Assembly (NCBI RefSeq): GCF_003461245.1
Contig: NZ_QTWS01000001.1
Location: forward strand, 325,919-389,918
Direction of reading: 5' to 3'
Source: Blautia sp. AF19-10LB
Lineage (GTDB): Bacteria > Bacillota > Clostridia > Lachnospirales > Lachnospiraceae
DNA: 64,000 nucleotides
Part shown: positions 53,035-61,016 of the stretch, one piece after another
Layout: each line of letters begins with the position of its first letter
Position numbering within the stretch: the stretch's first letter is position 1
Translations under genes and position numbers: made by a program
The notes under the pieces: generated by a model
The model's input: the letters and a program-made list of their open reading frames with translations, nothing else
Database searches by the model: none
Told to the model about the DNA's origin: nothing

Positions 53035-54018
53035 ATGAAGGAGTTTCAGATTCGGGACAATGAGGCAGGACAGAGATTTGACAAGTACCTGTCCAAACTT
53101 CTTCGGAATGCTCCGAAAAGTTTTTTCTACAAAATGCTCCGCAAAAAAAATATCACACTGAACGGTAAGAAGGCGACCGGAAACGAGAAGCTGGAAGCAG
53201 GAGACCAGGTAAAGTTATTTTTGAGCGATGAGACATTTGATAAATTCAGCCAGCAGGACAAGGCCGCCAGAGCGGTAACGACGCTGGATGTACTTTATGA
53301 AGATGCAGATGTCCTTCTTATCAACAAGCCGGCTGGGATGCTCTCGCAGCCAGATGATACGAAGGAACCTTCGATGGTAGAGTATGTGATCGGCTATCTT
53401 CTGGAGAAGGGCGAGCTTACAGAGGAAGACCTGCGGACGTTCCGCCCGTCTGTCTGCAACCGTCTTGACAAGAATACGAGCGGCATCATCGCGGCAGGCA
53501 AGTCTCTGGCAGGCCTTCAGGAACTTTCAGAATTATTCCACGACCGGACGGTACATAAGGAATACCTCTGTATTGTAAAGGGAGTCCTTCGCGAGAAGAA
53601 GCACATCAAGGGTTATCTGTACAAAGATACGAAACAGAATAAAGTAGCGATCTATAAGCAAAAGCAGAAAGAAGCACAGCCGATCGAGACAGTTTACGAA
53701 CCGCTGGAGGATAACGGTGAAGTGACCCTTCTCAAAGTAGGACTGATCACGGGACGTACGCATCAGATCCGTGCACATCTTGCTTCTGAGGGGCATCCGC
53801 TGGCAGGAGATACCAAATATGGACAGGATGCATTCAACCGCCGTTACAGGGAAAAATACCAGCTGAAGCATCAGCTGCTGCATGCTTTCCGACTGAGTTT
53901 TCCAGACGGAATGGAAGGACGGCTTTCGGATCTGTCCGGCAAATGCTTCCGTGCACCGCTGCCGGCACAGTTTGAGCGTATCATAAAAGAAGAAAAGTTA
54001 GGGGAGAAATTATTATGA
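53035..54018 (+). CDS. RluA-family pseudouridine synthase with S4 domain
   Basis: Isomerises uridine to pseudouridine in rRNA or tRNA; the exact site cannot be told. 327 residues. An S4 RNA-binding domain (QRFDKYLSKLLRNAPKSFFYKMLRKKNITLNGKKA split over residues 13-45) precedes the catalytic domain; the catalytic Asp lies in NRLDKNTSGIIAAGKS near residue 144, and GRTHQIRAHLASEGHPLAGD near 240 is also conserved. ATG 53035 has GAGGAA about 8 bases upstream; a GTG at 53008 would overlap the previous gene by 8 bases and is less likely. Confidence 0.93.
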   Translation: MKEFQIRDNEAGQRFDKYLSKLLRNAPKSFFYKMLRKKNITLNGKKATGNEKLEAGDQVKLFLSDETFDKFSQQDKAARAVTTLDVLYEDADVLLINKPAGMLSQPDDTKEPSMVEYVIGYLLEKGELTEEDLRTFRPSVCNRLDKNTSGIIAAGKSLAGLQELSELFHDRTVHKEYLCIVKGVLREKKHIKGYLYKDTKQNKVAIYKQKQKEAQPIETVYEPLEDNGEVTLLKVGLITGRTHQIRAHLASEGHPLAGDTKYGQDAFNRRYREKYQLKHQLLHAFRLSFPDGMEGRLSDLSGKCFRAPLPAQFERIIKEEKLGEKLL

Positions 54019-54572
54019 AAATCTGGAATGAAGTCTGGGACTACATCAAAATGTTCATCATCGTGATCGTCGTAGTTCTGGTCGTAAACAATGTAGTTCT
54101 TATCAACGCAAAGATCCCGTCTGAATCTATGGAGCAGACGATCATGACCGGTGACCGTATCTTCGGTTTCCGTATGGCATATGGCATTAATTTTGACTTC
54201 TTCGGAACTCATGTTTCCAAGAAAATGAAAGATCCGGAGCGTTACGACATCATCATCTTCAAATATCCTGATGATGAGAGCCAGCTCTTTATCAAACGAC
54301 TGATCGGTCTTCCGGGAGACACCGTTGAGATCAAAAACGGCAAAGTCTTTATCAACGGCGAAGAGGACGAAGAAGCAAACAGTCATGTACCGGAAACACC
54401 GACCGGCAATTATGGTCCGTACGTTGTGCCGGAGGGATGCTATTTCATGCTTGGTGATAACCGCGAGCATTCCAAGGATTCCAGATTCTGGAGCAATACG
54501 TTCGTGACTTATGATGAGATCGTCGGCAAAGCAATCGTCAGATATTATCCATCCATCAAGGTTCTGGAATAA
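54015..54572 (+). CDS. lepB: Signal peptidase I
   Basis: Removes signal peptides from exported proteins at the outer face of the membrane. 185 residues with one N-terminal membrane helix (MFIIVIVVVLVVNNVVLI). Catalytic Ser38 is in IPSESMEQT; the Lys is in LFIKRLIGLPGD near residue 95; MLGDNREHSKDSR near 145 is the third conserved box. It overlaps the preceding stop by 4 bases and recU follows after 3 bases. Confidence 0.96.
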   Translation: MKIWNEVWDYIKMFIIVIVVVLVVNNVVLINAKIPSESMEQTIMTGDRIFGFRMAYGINFDFFGTHVSKKMKDPERYDIIIFKYPDDESQLFIKRLIGLPGDTVEIKNGKVFINGEEDEEANSHVPETPTGNYGPYVVPEGCYFMLGDNREHSKDSRFWSNTFVTYDEIVGKAIVRYYPSIKVLE

Positions 54573-54575
54573 ACA

Positions 54576-55109
54576 ATGGCAACATGGAACAGCAGAGGTC
54601 TTCGAGGTTCAACACTCGAAGACCTTGTCAATCGTACCAACGAACAGTATGCGGAGAAGAAGCTCGCTCTGCTCCAGAAGATCCCGACACCGATCACTCC
54701 GGTCCGTATGGACAAAGAAAACCGGCACATCACACTTGCCTATTTTGAGCAGAGAAGTACCGTGGATTATATCGGGGCAGTACAGGGGATCCCGGTCTGT
54801 TTTGATGCCAAGGAATGCTGTGTGGATACGTTTCCTTTAAGTAACATCCATTCTCATCAGGTATCTTTTATGGAGGCGTTTGAGCAGCAGGGCGGCATCG
54901 CATTCTTTCTTATTTTTTTCAGTCATGCAGATCGTTTTTATTATCTTCCATTCCGCGACCTTATGGTATTCTGGAAGCGCATGGAGGATGGCGGACGCAA
55001 AAGTTTCCGAAGAGAAGAACTGAAAGAAGAGTTTTATCTGCCGAAGCAGAGCGGATTTCTGGTGCCATATCTGGAAGGAATCCAGCAGGATCTCAAAATG
55101 CGGGATTGA
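54576..55109 (+). CDS. recU: Holliday junction resolvase RecU
   Basis: Bacillota-type resolvase that cuts Holliday junctions made or moved by RuvAB. 177 residues. RGLRGSTLEDLVNRTNEQYA near the start is the DNA-binding arm region; TVDYIGAVQGIPVCFDAKEC near 68-87 contains the PD-(D/E)xK active-site Asp, Glu/Asp and Lys; HSHQVSFMEAFEQQGGIAFFLIFF near 99 completes the fold. ATG 54576. Its stop codon is inside the -35 box of the his promoter. Confidence 0.94.
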   Translation: MATWNSRGLRGSTLEDLVNRTNEQYAEKKLALLQKIPTPITPVRMDKENRHITLAYFEQRSTVDYIGAVQGIPVCFDAKECCVDTFPLSNIHSHQVSFMEAFEQQGGIAFFLIFFSHADRFYYLPFRDLMVFWKRMEDGGRKSFRREELKEEFYLPKQSGFLVPYLEGIQQDLKMRD

Positions 55110-55134
55110 CAAGCATGGAAATATCCACTATAAT
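55106..55134 (+). promoter_or_regulatory. Consensus SigA promoter of the his operon
   Basis: TTGACA (55106-55111), 17-bp spacer, TATAAT (55129-55134): a perfect match. The -35 box overlaps the recU stop. The leader is about 60 nt, with a small hairpin (55162-55182), too short for a T-box or a His-codon attenuator. Confidence 0.9.
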
Positions 55135-55202
55135 CGTTAGTGTTTTACATAGTAACATGGTAGCATACTAAAGCGTATGGCTGCCCGCGAGGAGGATAAA
55201 AT

Positions 55203-56321
55203 ATGCAGCGTATTTTTCATACACCAGAGGGTGTACGTGATATTTACAATGGAGAGTGCAGCCAGAAGCATCATCTGCAGGCGGAGATCTACAAGGTATT
55301 CCGTTCCTACGGATATGAAGAGATAGAGACACCGAGCATCGAATATTTTGAGGTGTTCAGCAAAGAGGTAGGAACCGTTCCTTCCAGAGATCTTTATAAA
55401 TTTTTTGACAGAGAAGGAAACACTCTGGTACTGAGACCTGACTTCACACCGTCCGTATCCAGAGCATGTGCGACTTATTTTAACCCGGATCAGCAGGTAG
55501 TGACACTGTGCTATACCGGAAATACATTTGTAAACAATTCAAGCTATCAGGGACGTCTCAAAGAGACCACACAGATGGGCGTTGAGCGTATCGGAGATGA
55601 TTCTCCGGAGGCAGATGCAGAACTTCTTGCGATGACGATCGAGAGCCTTCTTGCATCAGGACTTACCGAATTCCAGATCAGTGTAGGACAGGTAGATTAC
55701 TTCAAATCCCTTCTCAAAGATGCGGGATTAGAGGAAGAAGTAGAAGAGCGTCTCCGCTCCCTGATCTCCCAGAAGAACTACTTCGGCGTAGAAGATCTGG
55801 TAAAAGAACAGAAACTTTCTGAATCTCTGGAAAAAGCATTCCTTGAACTTCCACACCTGTTCGGGACCAGCGAAGTACTTGCAAAGGCAAGAAGCCTGAC
55901 TGACAACACATGCGCGCTTGCAGCAGTAGAGCGTCTGGAGGAGATCTATGAGATCCTCAAAGTTTACGGTTATGAGAAATACGTAAGTTTTGATTTCGGC
56001 ATGCTCAGCAAGATCCAGTACTACACAGGGATCATTTTCCAGGCATACACTTATGGGATCGGTGAGCCGGTAGTCAAGGGCGGCCGTTACAACGAACTTC
56101 TGAAACATTTCGGCAAACCGGCAGCATCCATCGGTTTTGTCATCGTTGTTGACAACCTTCTGATGGCACTTTCCAGACAGAAGATCGAAGTTGCAAAGGA
56201 TGAGGCTCCTGTAGTCCTCACTTACACAGAAGAGAACAGAAGAGAAGCGATCCTGGAAGCACAGAGACTTCGTAAAGAGGGAACCTGCGTAGCCCTGCGC
56301 TGTGAGAAGGAGGAAGACTGA
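55203..56321 (+). CDS. hisZ: ATP phosphoribosyltransferase regulatory subunit
   Basis: HisRS-like protein that activates the short form of HisG and carries histidine feedback inhibition. 372 residues. It keeps the class II synthetase core (TPEGVRDIYNGE at the start, VLRPDFTPSVSRACATYF near 77, TYGIGEPVVKGGRYNELLKHFG near 284) but lacks the anticodon-binding domain of true HisRS, and is followed directly by a short hisG. GAGGAGG lies 8-14 bases upstream. Confidence 0.95.
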   Translation: MQRIFHTPEGVRDIYNGECSQKHHLQAEIYKVFRSYGYEEIETPSIEYFEVFSKEVGTVPSRDLYKFFDREGNTLVLRPDFTPSVSRACATYFNPDQQVVTLCYTGNTFVNNSSYQGRLKETTQMGVERIGDDSPEADAELLAMTIESLLASGLTEFQISVGQVDYFKSLLKDAGLEEEVEERLRSLISQKNYFGVEDLVKEQKLSESLEKAFLELPHLFGTSEVLAKARSLTDNTCALAAVERLEEIYEILKVYGYEKYVSFDFGMLSKIQYYTGIIFQAYTYGIGEPVVKGGRYNELLKHFGKPAASIGFVIVVDNLLMALSRQKIEVAKDEAPVVLTYTEENRREAILEAQRLRKEGTCVALRCEKEED

Positions 56322-56322
56322 T

Positions 56323-56967
56323 ATGAGATACCTGACGATTGCCCTGACAAAAGGAAGACTTGCCGAGAAGACTCTGGATATGCTGGAGCAGATCGGGATC
56401 ACCTGCGAGGAGATGAGAGACAAGAGTTCCCGCAAACTGATCTTTGTAAATGAAGAACTGAAACTCCGCTTTTTCCTTGCAAAAGGTCCTGACGTACCGA
56501 CCTATGTAGAGTACGGTGCAGCAGATATCGGCGTGACAGGAAAGGATATCATCCTTGAAGAAGGAAGAAAATTATATGAAGTCATGGACTTAGGTTTCGG
56601 TAAATGCCGCATGTGCGTCTGCGGACCGGAGAGTGCCAGAGAGCTTTTACATAATAACCAGCTGATCCGTGTGGCGACCAAATATCCGAACATCGCCAAG
56701 GATTATTTTTACAATCAGAAACACCAGACCGTAGAGCTGATCAAATTAAATGGTTCCATCGAGCTTGCACCGATCGTAGGCCTGTCCGAAGTGATCGTAG
56801 ATATCGTAGAGACAGGAAGCACACTCCGTGAAAACGGCCTCAAGGTCCTTGAAGAAGTCTGCCCGCTTTCTGCAAGAATGGTCGTAAACCAGGTCAGCAT
56901 GAAGATGGAAGGCGAACGGATCCACAAACTGATCAGCGACCTGAGAAATGTAGTGGTCGATAAATAA
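56323..56967 (+). CDS. hisG: ATP phosphoribosyltransferase, short form
   Basis: First step of histidine synthesis, joining ATP and PRPP. 214 residues, the short form without its own regulatory domain, which needs HisZ. LTIALTKGRLAEKTLDMLEQ opens it; YGAADIGVTGKDIILEE near residue 64 and DIVETGSTLRENGLKV near 161 (PRPP loop) are conserved. ATG 56323 overlaps the end of hisZ by one codon's spacing, with AAGGAGGAA just upstream. Confidence 0.97.
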   Translation: MRYLTIALTKGRLAEKTLDMLEQIGITCEEMRDKSSRKLIFVNEELKLRFFLAKGPDVPTYVEYGAADIGVTGKDIILEEGRKLYEVMDLGFGKCRMCVCGPESARELLHNNQLIRVATKYPNIAKDYFYNQKHQTVELIKLNGSIELAPIVGLSEVIVDIVETGSTLRENGLKVLEEVCPLSARMVVNQVSMKMEGERIHKLISDLRNVVVDK

Positions 56968-56993
56968 TACTGTTGACAGAAGGGATGATGACA

Positions 56994-58295
56994 ATGCGTA
57001 CAGTAGCACTGACAAAAGAAAGCACAAAAGATATTCTCGAAAATCTTCTCAAAAGAAGCCCGAACAATTACGGGAAATTTGAATCCGCAGTTGATGAGAT
57101 CCTTAAGAATGTAAAGGAAAAAGGCGACGAGGCTCTTTTTGCATACACAAAGGAATTTGACAAGACGGAAGTTACTAAAGAAACCATCCGCGTTACAGAG
57201 GAAGAGATCAAAGAAGCTTATGAAGCAGTAGATCCGGCCCTGATCGAAGTGATCCGCAAAGCATTGGTAAATATCAGAAGCTATCACGAGAAACAGAGAC
57301 AGAACAGCTGGTTCACCACAGAAGCCAAGGGAACCATGCTCGGACAGAAAGTGACACCGCTTGAGAGAGTCGGCGTTTATGTTCCTGGCGGCAAGGCTGT
57401 CTATCCGTCTTCTGTACTTATGAACATCGTACCTGCCAAGGTTGCAGGTGTAGACCAGATCGTTATGACCACACCTCCGGGAAAAGACGGCAAAGTCAAT
57501 CCATCCACTCTGGTAGCGGCAAAAGAAGCCGGTGCAGATGAGATCTACAAAGTCGGCGGTGCACAGGCGATCGGAGCACTTGCATACGGAACAGAGAGCA
57601 TCCCGAAGGTAGACAAGATCGTAGGACCTGGAAACATTTTCGTAGCTCTTGCAAAGAAAGCTGTTTACGGTTATGTCAGCATTGACTCTATCGCAGGACC
57701 AAGTGAGATCCTGGTTCTTGCAGATGAGACTGCAAATCCTAGATATGTGGCAGCAGACCTTCTGTCCCAGGCAGAGCATGACGAACTGGCTTCCGCGATC
57801 CTGATCACAACAAGCAGAGAATTTGCAGCAAAAGTCAGCGAGGAAGTAGATGGATTTGTCAAGATCCTTTCCCGTAAAGAGATCATCCAGAAATCCCTGG
57901 ATAACTTCGGTTACATCCTGATCGCCGAAAATATGGACAAGGCGATCGAGGCAGCAAATGCCATTGCATCTGAACATATGGAGATCGTGACTGCCAACCC
58001 GTTTGAAGTCATGATGAAAGTAAGAAATGCCGGTGCGATCTTTATCGGAGAGAACAGTTCCGAGCCGCTGGGCGACTATTTTGCAGGACCGAACCACGTA
58101 CTGCCGACAAACGGAACAGCGAAGTTCTTCTCTGCTCTTTCTGTAGATGATTTTGTAAAGAAATCAAGCATCGTATACTATTCAAGAGAAGCATTACGTG
58201 AGATCCACAAAGATATCGAACAGTTTGCAACTTCAGAACAGCTGACAGCACATGCAAATTCTATCGCTGTCCGTTTTGAGGATGAAGAACAGTAG
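56994..58295 (+). CDS. hisD: Histidinol dehydrogenase
   Basis: Oxidises histidinol to histidine in two NAD+-linked steps, zinc-dependent. About 433 residues. VGVYVPGGKAVYPSSVLMN near residue 117, GPGNIFVALAKKAVYG near 204, SIAGPSEILVLAD near 229 and QAEHDELASAILIT near 252 are family signatures. I chose ATG 56994 with AGGGA 8 bases upstream; earlier in-frame starts at 56973, 56985 and 56988 are possible. Confidence 0.97.
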   Translation: MRTVALTKESTKDILENLLKRSPNNYGKFESAVDEILKNVKEKGDEALFAYTKEFDKTEVTKETIRVTEEEIKEAYEAVDPALIEVIRKALVNIRSYHEKQRQNSWFTTEAKGTMLGQKVTPLERVGVYVPGGKAVYPSSVLMNIVPAKVAGVDQIVMTTPPGKDGKVNPSTLVAAKEAGADEIYKVGGAQAIGALAYGTESIPKVDKIVGPGNIFVALAKKAVYGYVSIDSIAGPSEILVLADETANPRYVAADLLSQAEHDELASAILITTSREFAAKVSEEVDGFVKILSRKEIIQKSLDNFGYILIAENMDKAIEAANAIASEHMEIVTANPFEVMMKVRNAGAIFIGENSSEPLGDYFAGPNHVLPTNGTAKFFSALSVDDFVKKSSIVYYSREALREIHKDIEQFATSEQLTAHANSIAVRFEDEEQ

Positions 58296-58304
58296 GAGGA
58301 CTAA

Positions 58305-58892
58305 ATGACCAGAGAAGCATCTGTAGAACGCAATACAAAGGAAACAGAGATCAAACTGAAACTGGTTCTGGACGGAACCGGATATTCAGATATTGAGACA
58401 GGCGTGGGCTTTTTTGACCACATGCTTGACGGATTTACACGTCACGGACTTTTTGATTTAAGCGTCCGTGTACATGGGGATCTGAATGTAGATGATCACC
58501 ATACGATCGAGGACACCGGAATCGTTCTCGGCAATGCGATCAAAGAAGCAGTCGGAGACAAAAAAGGCATCCGCCGCTACGGAAGCTGCATTCTTCCGAT
58601 GGATGAAGTACTTGTCCTCTGTGCAGTCGATCTGTCCGGCCGTCCGTATTTCTCCTGGGATGCGGAATTTACCTCAGAAAAGATCGGAGATATGGCGACA
58701 GAAATGGTGAAAGAATTTTTCTATGCGATCTCTTATTCCTGTGGAATGAACCTGCATATTAAGGTGCTGACAGGCGGAAACAGCCATCATATGGCGGAGG
58801 CAATGTTCAAGAGTTTTGCCAAGGCACTGGATCAGGCAACTTCTTTTGACCCGAGGATCACAGATGTACTTTCCACCAAGGGAAGTCTGTAA
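58305..58892 (+). CDS. hisB: Imidazoleglycerol-phosphate dehydratase
   Basis: Sixth step of histidine synthesis; a manganese enzyme. 195 residues, monofunctional (no phosphatase domain). GVGFFDHMLDGFTRHG near residue 33 and DDHHTIEDTGIVLG near 64 give metal ligands; SCGMNLHIKVLTGGNSHHMAEA near 145 gives the second set. AGGAGG lies 5 bases before the ATG. Confidence 0.97.
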   Translation: MTREASVERNTKETEIKLKLVLDGTGYSDIETGVGFFDHMLDGFTRHGLFDLSVRVHGDLNVDDHHTIEDTGIVLGNAIKEAVGDKKGIRRYGSCILPMDEVLVLCAVDLSGRPYFSWDAEFTSEKIGDMATEMVKEFFYAISYSCGMNLHIKVLTGGNSHHMAEAMFKSFAKALDQATSFDPRITDVLSTKGSL

Positions 58893-58910
58893 GGCAGGGA
58901 GGATGATCTT

Positions 58911-60191
58911 ATGAGCAAAAAACTACTGATTCCCTGTTTATATTTGCAGGCAGGCAGGGCGGTCACCGGATTCGGACAGAGAAATCTTTTTGGCGACGGC
59001 GATGTAGAGAAACTGGCACGTTTTTACAGTGACAACGGTGCAGATGAACTTCTGGTCTTTGACTTTTCTTCCGGTGATGAGGAGCATGAGCATGCGATCG
59101 CGCGGATCAAGGAGATCTGTGCGGCATCTGAGGTACCGGTCATGGCAGCCGGAAATATCAACCGTGCAGAGGATGTCAAGAAACTGATCTATGCCGGATG
59201 TGCAAAAGTTGTTCTGAATTTTGCCAAAGACAGCAATGTGGAACTTCTCGGAGAAGTGTCCAGACGTTTTGGAAGGGAGAAGATGCTGGTCTGCATTTCT
59301 TCTTCGGAGGAATATAATGATCACAGAGAACAGATCCATGAATTTGCATCCGGAATCCTTGCCCTGGATGCAGTTCCGAATATGGAGGAAACTTCCAGCC
59401 TGCCGGTGATCCTTCATACGGAGGAAAGAAATACGAAAGCATTACAGGAACTTCTTTCAGATCCTCTGGTCGGAGGCTTAAGTGGAAGTTTTATCAGTGC
59501 CCTGGAACTGGATCTCAATGAGTTTAAACAGACCTGTAAGGAAGCGGGGATTGCTGTCAACACCTACGAGAGCGCGATCAGCTGGTCTGAATTCAAGCTG
59601 AACAGCGACGGGATGGTGCCGGTCATCGTCCAGGATTACAAGACAGATCAGGTGCTGATGCTTGCCTACATGAACGAAGATGCCTTCAATATGACGGTAA
59701 AAACAGGAAAAATGACCTACTGGAGCCGCAGCCGCCAGGAACTCTGGATAAAAGGACTGACTTCCGGTCATTTTCAGTATGTGAAATCCTTGCATTTAGA
59801 CTGCGATAATGATACAATTCTCGCAAAGGTAGATCAGATTGGTGCAGCCTGCCATACAGGAAGCAGATCCTGTTTCTTTAAAGAACTCATGAAGAAAGAA
59901 TATGACGATACGAACCCGCTCAGGGTTTTCCAGGAGGTCTATGATGTGATCGCAGACCGTAAGGTTCATCCGAAGGAAGGTTCTTATACGAATTATCTTT
60001 TTGACAAAGGAATCGATAAAATCCTCAAGAAAGTTGGTGAGGAGTGCACAGAGATCGTGATTGCAGCAAAAAATCCGGACAAAGAAGAAATCAAATATGA
60101 GATTTCTGATTTTCTGTACCACGCTATGGTGCTGATGGTGGAGAAAGGTGTGACCTGGGAGGAGATCACCAGGGAACTTGTCCGCAGATAA
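58911..60191 (+). CDS. hisIE: HisF-like (inactive) / phosphoribosyl-AMP cyclohydrolase / phosphoribosyl-ATP diphosphatase fusion
   Basis: 426 residues in three parts. Residues 1-205 align by eye with HisF/HisA barrels (KKLLIPCLYLQAGRAVTGF; GADELLVFDF), but the catalytic Asp of CLDV is Tyr11 here, the second catalytic Asp region reads CISSSEE, and the phosphate loop GGGI reads AAGNI, so this part should not catalyse. Residues about 215-320 are HisI, with YWSRSRQELWIKG and metal site DCDNDTIL. Residues about 330-426 are HisE, with LKKVGEECTEIVIAAK. GGGAGG precedes the ATG. Second and third steps of histidine synthesis are supported. Confidence 0.92.
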   Translation: MSKKLLIPCLYLQAGRAVTGFGQRNLFGDGDVEKLARFYSDNGADELLVFDFSSGDEEHEHAIARIKEICAASEVPVMAAGNINRAEDVKKLIYAGCAKVVLNFAKDSNVELLGEVSRRFGREKMLVCISSSEEYNDHREQIHEFASGILALDAVPNMEETSSLPVILHTEERNTKALQELLSDPLVGGLSGSFISALELDLNEFKQTCKEAGIAVNTYESAISWSEFKLNSDGMVPVIVQDYKTDQVLMLAYMNEDAFNMTVKTGKMTYWSRSRQELWIKGLTSGHFQYVKSLHLDCDNDTILAKVDQIGAACHTGSRSCFFKELMKKEYDDTNPLRVFQEVYDVIADRKVHPKEGSYTNYLFDKGIDKILKKVGEECTEIVIAAKNPDKEEIKYEISDFLYHAMVLMVEKGVTWEEITRELVRR

Positions 60192-60209
60192 TATATAGGA
60201 GTTTATATA

Positions 60210-60944
60210 GTGAGTGCAGCAGGAGAGAAGTTATATATCGTTATCCCGGCATATAACGAGCGCGATAACATTTATAAGGTACTGGATGACTGGTATCCGG
60301 TGGTAGAGAAGCATTCCGGCGGTGGAGAGTCCCGTCTGGTCGTGATCGATGATGGAAGTAAGGATGACACTTATGCGATCATGCAGGAGTATGCCAGGAC
60401 ACATCCATTATTTGAGCCTCTGACCAAGCCGAATGGCGGTCATGGAGCAACCGTATTGTATGGATATCATTATGCACTGGAACATGGAGCAGATTACATA
60501 TTCCAGACAGATTCTGACGGACAGACACTTCCGGAGGAGTTTGAACCATTCTGGAAACAGAAGGAATCCTACGATATGGTCATCGGCTGGAGAAACAAAC
60601 GTCAGGATGGAGGAAACCGTGTCTTTGTCACCAGGACACTTCGTCTGGTCATCCGTGTCTGTTTTGGAGTTTCTGTGACAGATGCCAACACCCCGTTCCG
60701 TCTGATGAAAGCATCGACACTTCAGAAATATATCGGCCTTATCCCGAAGGATTTCAATCTTTCCAATGTCATTCTTTCTGTGATCTATGCAAAGAAAGGC
60801 TGTAAGGTCAAATACATCCCGATTACCTTCCGCCCGAGACAGGGTGGAGTGAATTCCATCAACATGAAAAAGATCTTCGGAATCGGCAGACAGGCTGTCA
60901 GAGATTTCCGAAAAATTAATAAGGTATTGTCCCGGAGGATTTGA
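60210..60944 (+). CDS. Family 2 glycosyltransferase
   Basis: 244 residues, GT-A fold, close in type to dolichyl/polyprenyl-phosphate sugar synthases but with no membrane helix. YIVIPAYNERDNI at the start, VVIDDGSKDDT near residue 46, and FQTDSDGQTLPEEF near 98 (the DxD-like metal site). FRPRQGGVNSINMKKIF near 205 resembles the polyprenyl-phosphate group. Start GTG 60210 has AGGAG upstream. Its last codons lie in a terminator stem. Downstream of the his genes but probably unrelated to that pathway. Confidence 0.88.
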   Translation: MSAAGEKLYIVIPAYNERDNIYKVLDDWYPVVEKHSGGGESRLVVIDDGSKDDTYAIMQEYARTHPLFEPLTKPNGGHGATVLYGYHYALEHGADYIFQTDSDGQTLPEEFEPFWKQKESYDMVIGWRNKRQDGGNRVFVTRTLRLVIRVCFGVSVTDANTPFRLMKASTLQKYIGLIPKDFNLSNVILSVIYAKKGCKVKYIPITFRPRQGGVNSINMKKIFGIGRQAVRDFRKINKVLSRRI

Positions 60945-60959
60945 TTCTCCGGGATTTTT
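60930..60959 (+). terminator. Intrinsic terminator overlapping the glycosyltransferase stop
   Basis: TCCCGGAG (60930-60937) pairs with CTCCGGGA (60947-60954), then five T. The stop codon is in the loop region. Confidence 0.9.
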
Positions 60960-60969
60960 GTTGTATAAT
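60941..60969 (+). promoter_or_regulatory. SigA-type promoter for the beta-propeller gene, nested in the terminator
   Basis: TTGATT (60941-60946), 17-bp spacer, TATAAT (60964-60969). The -35 box forms part of the preceding terminator's loop. Confidence 0.7.
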
Positions 60970-61016
60970 GGGAAGAGTTTGTGCCGAAATATGGCAGATT
61001 TTTTGAGGAGGGAGTA

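Noticed and set aside
55135..55202. T-box or histidine attenuator before hisZ
   Set aside because: The leader is only about 60 nt, lacks a run of His codons, T-box sequence and terminator.
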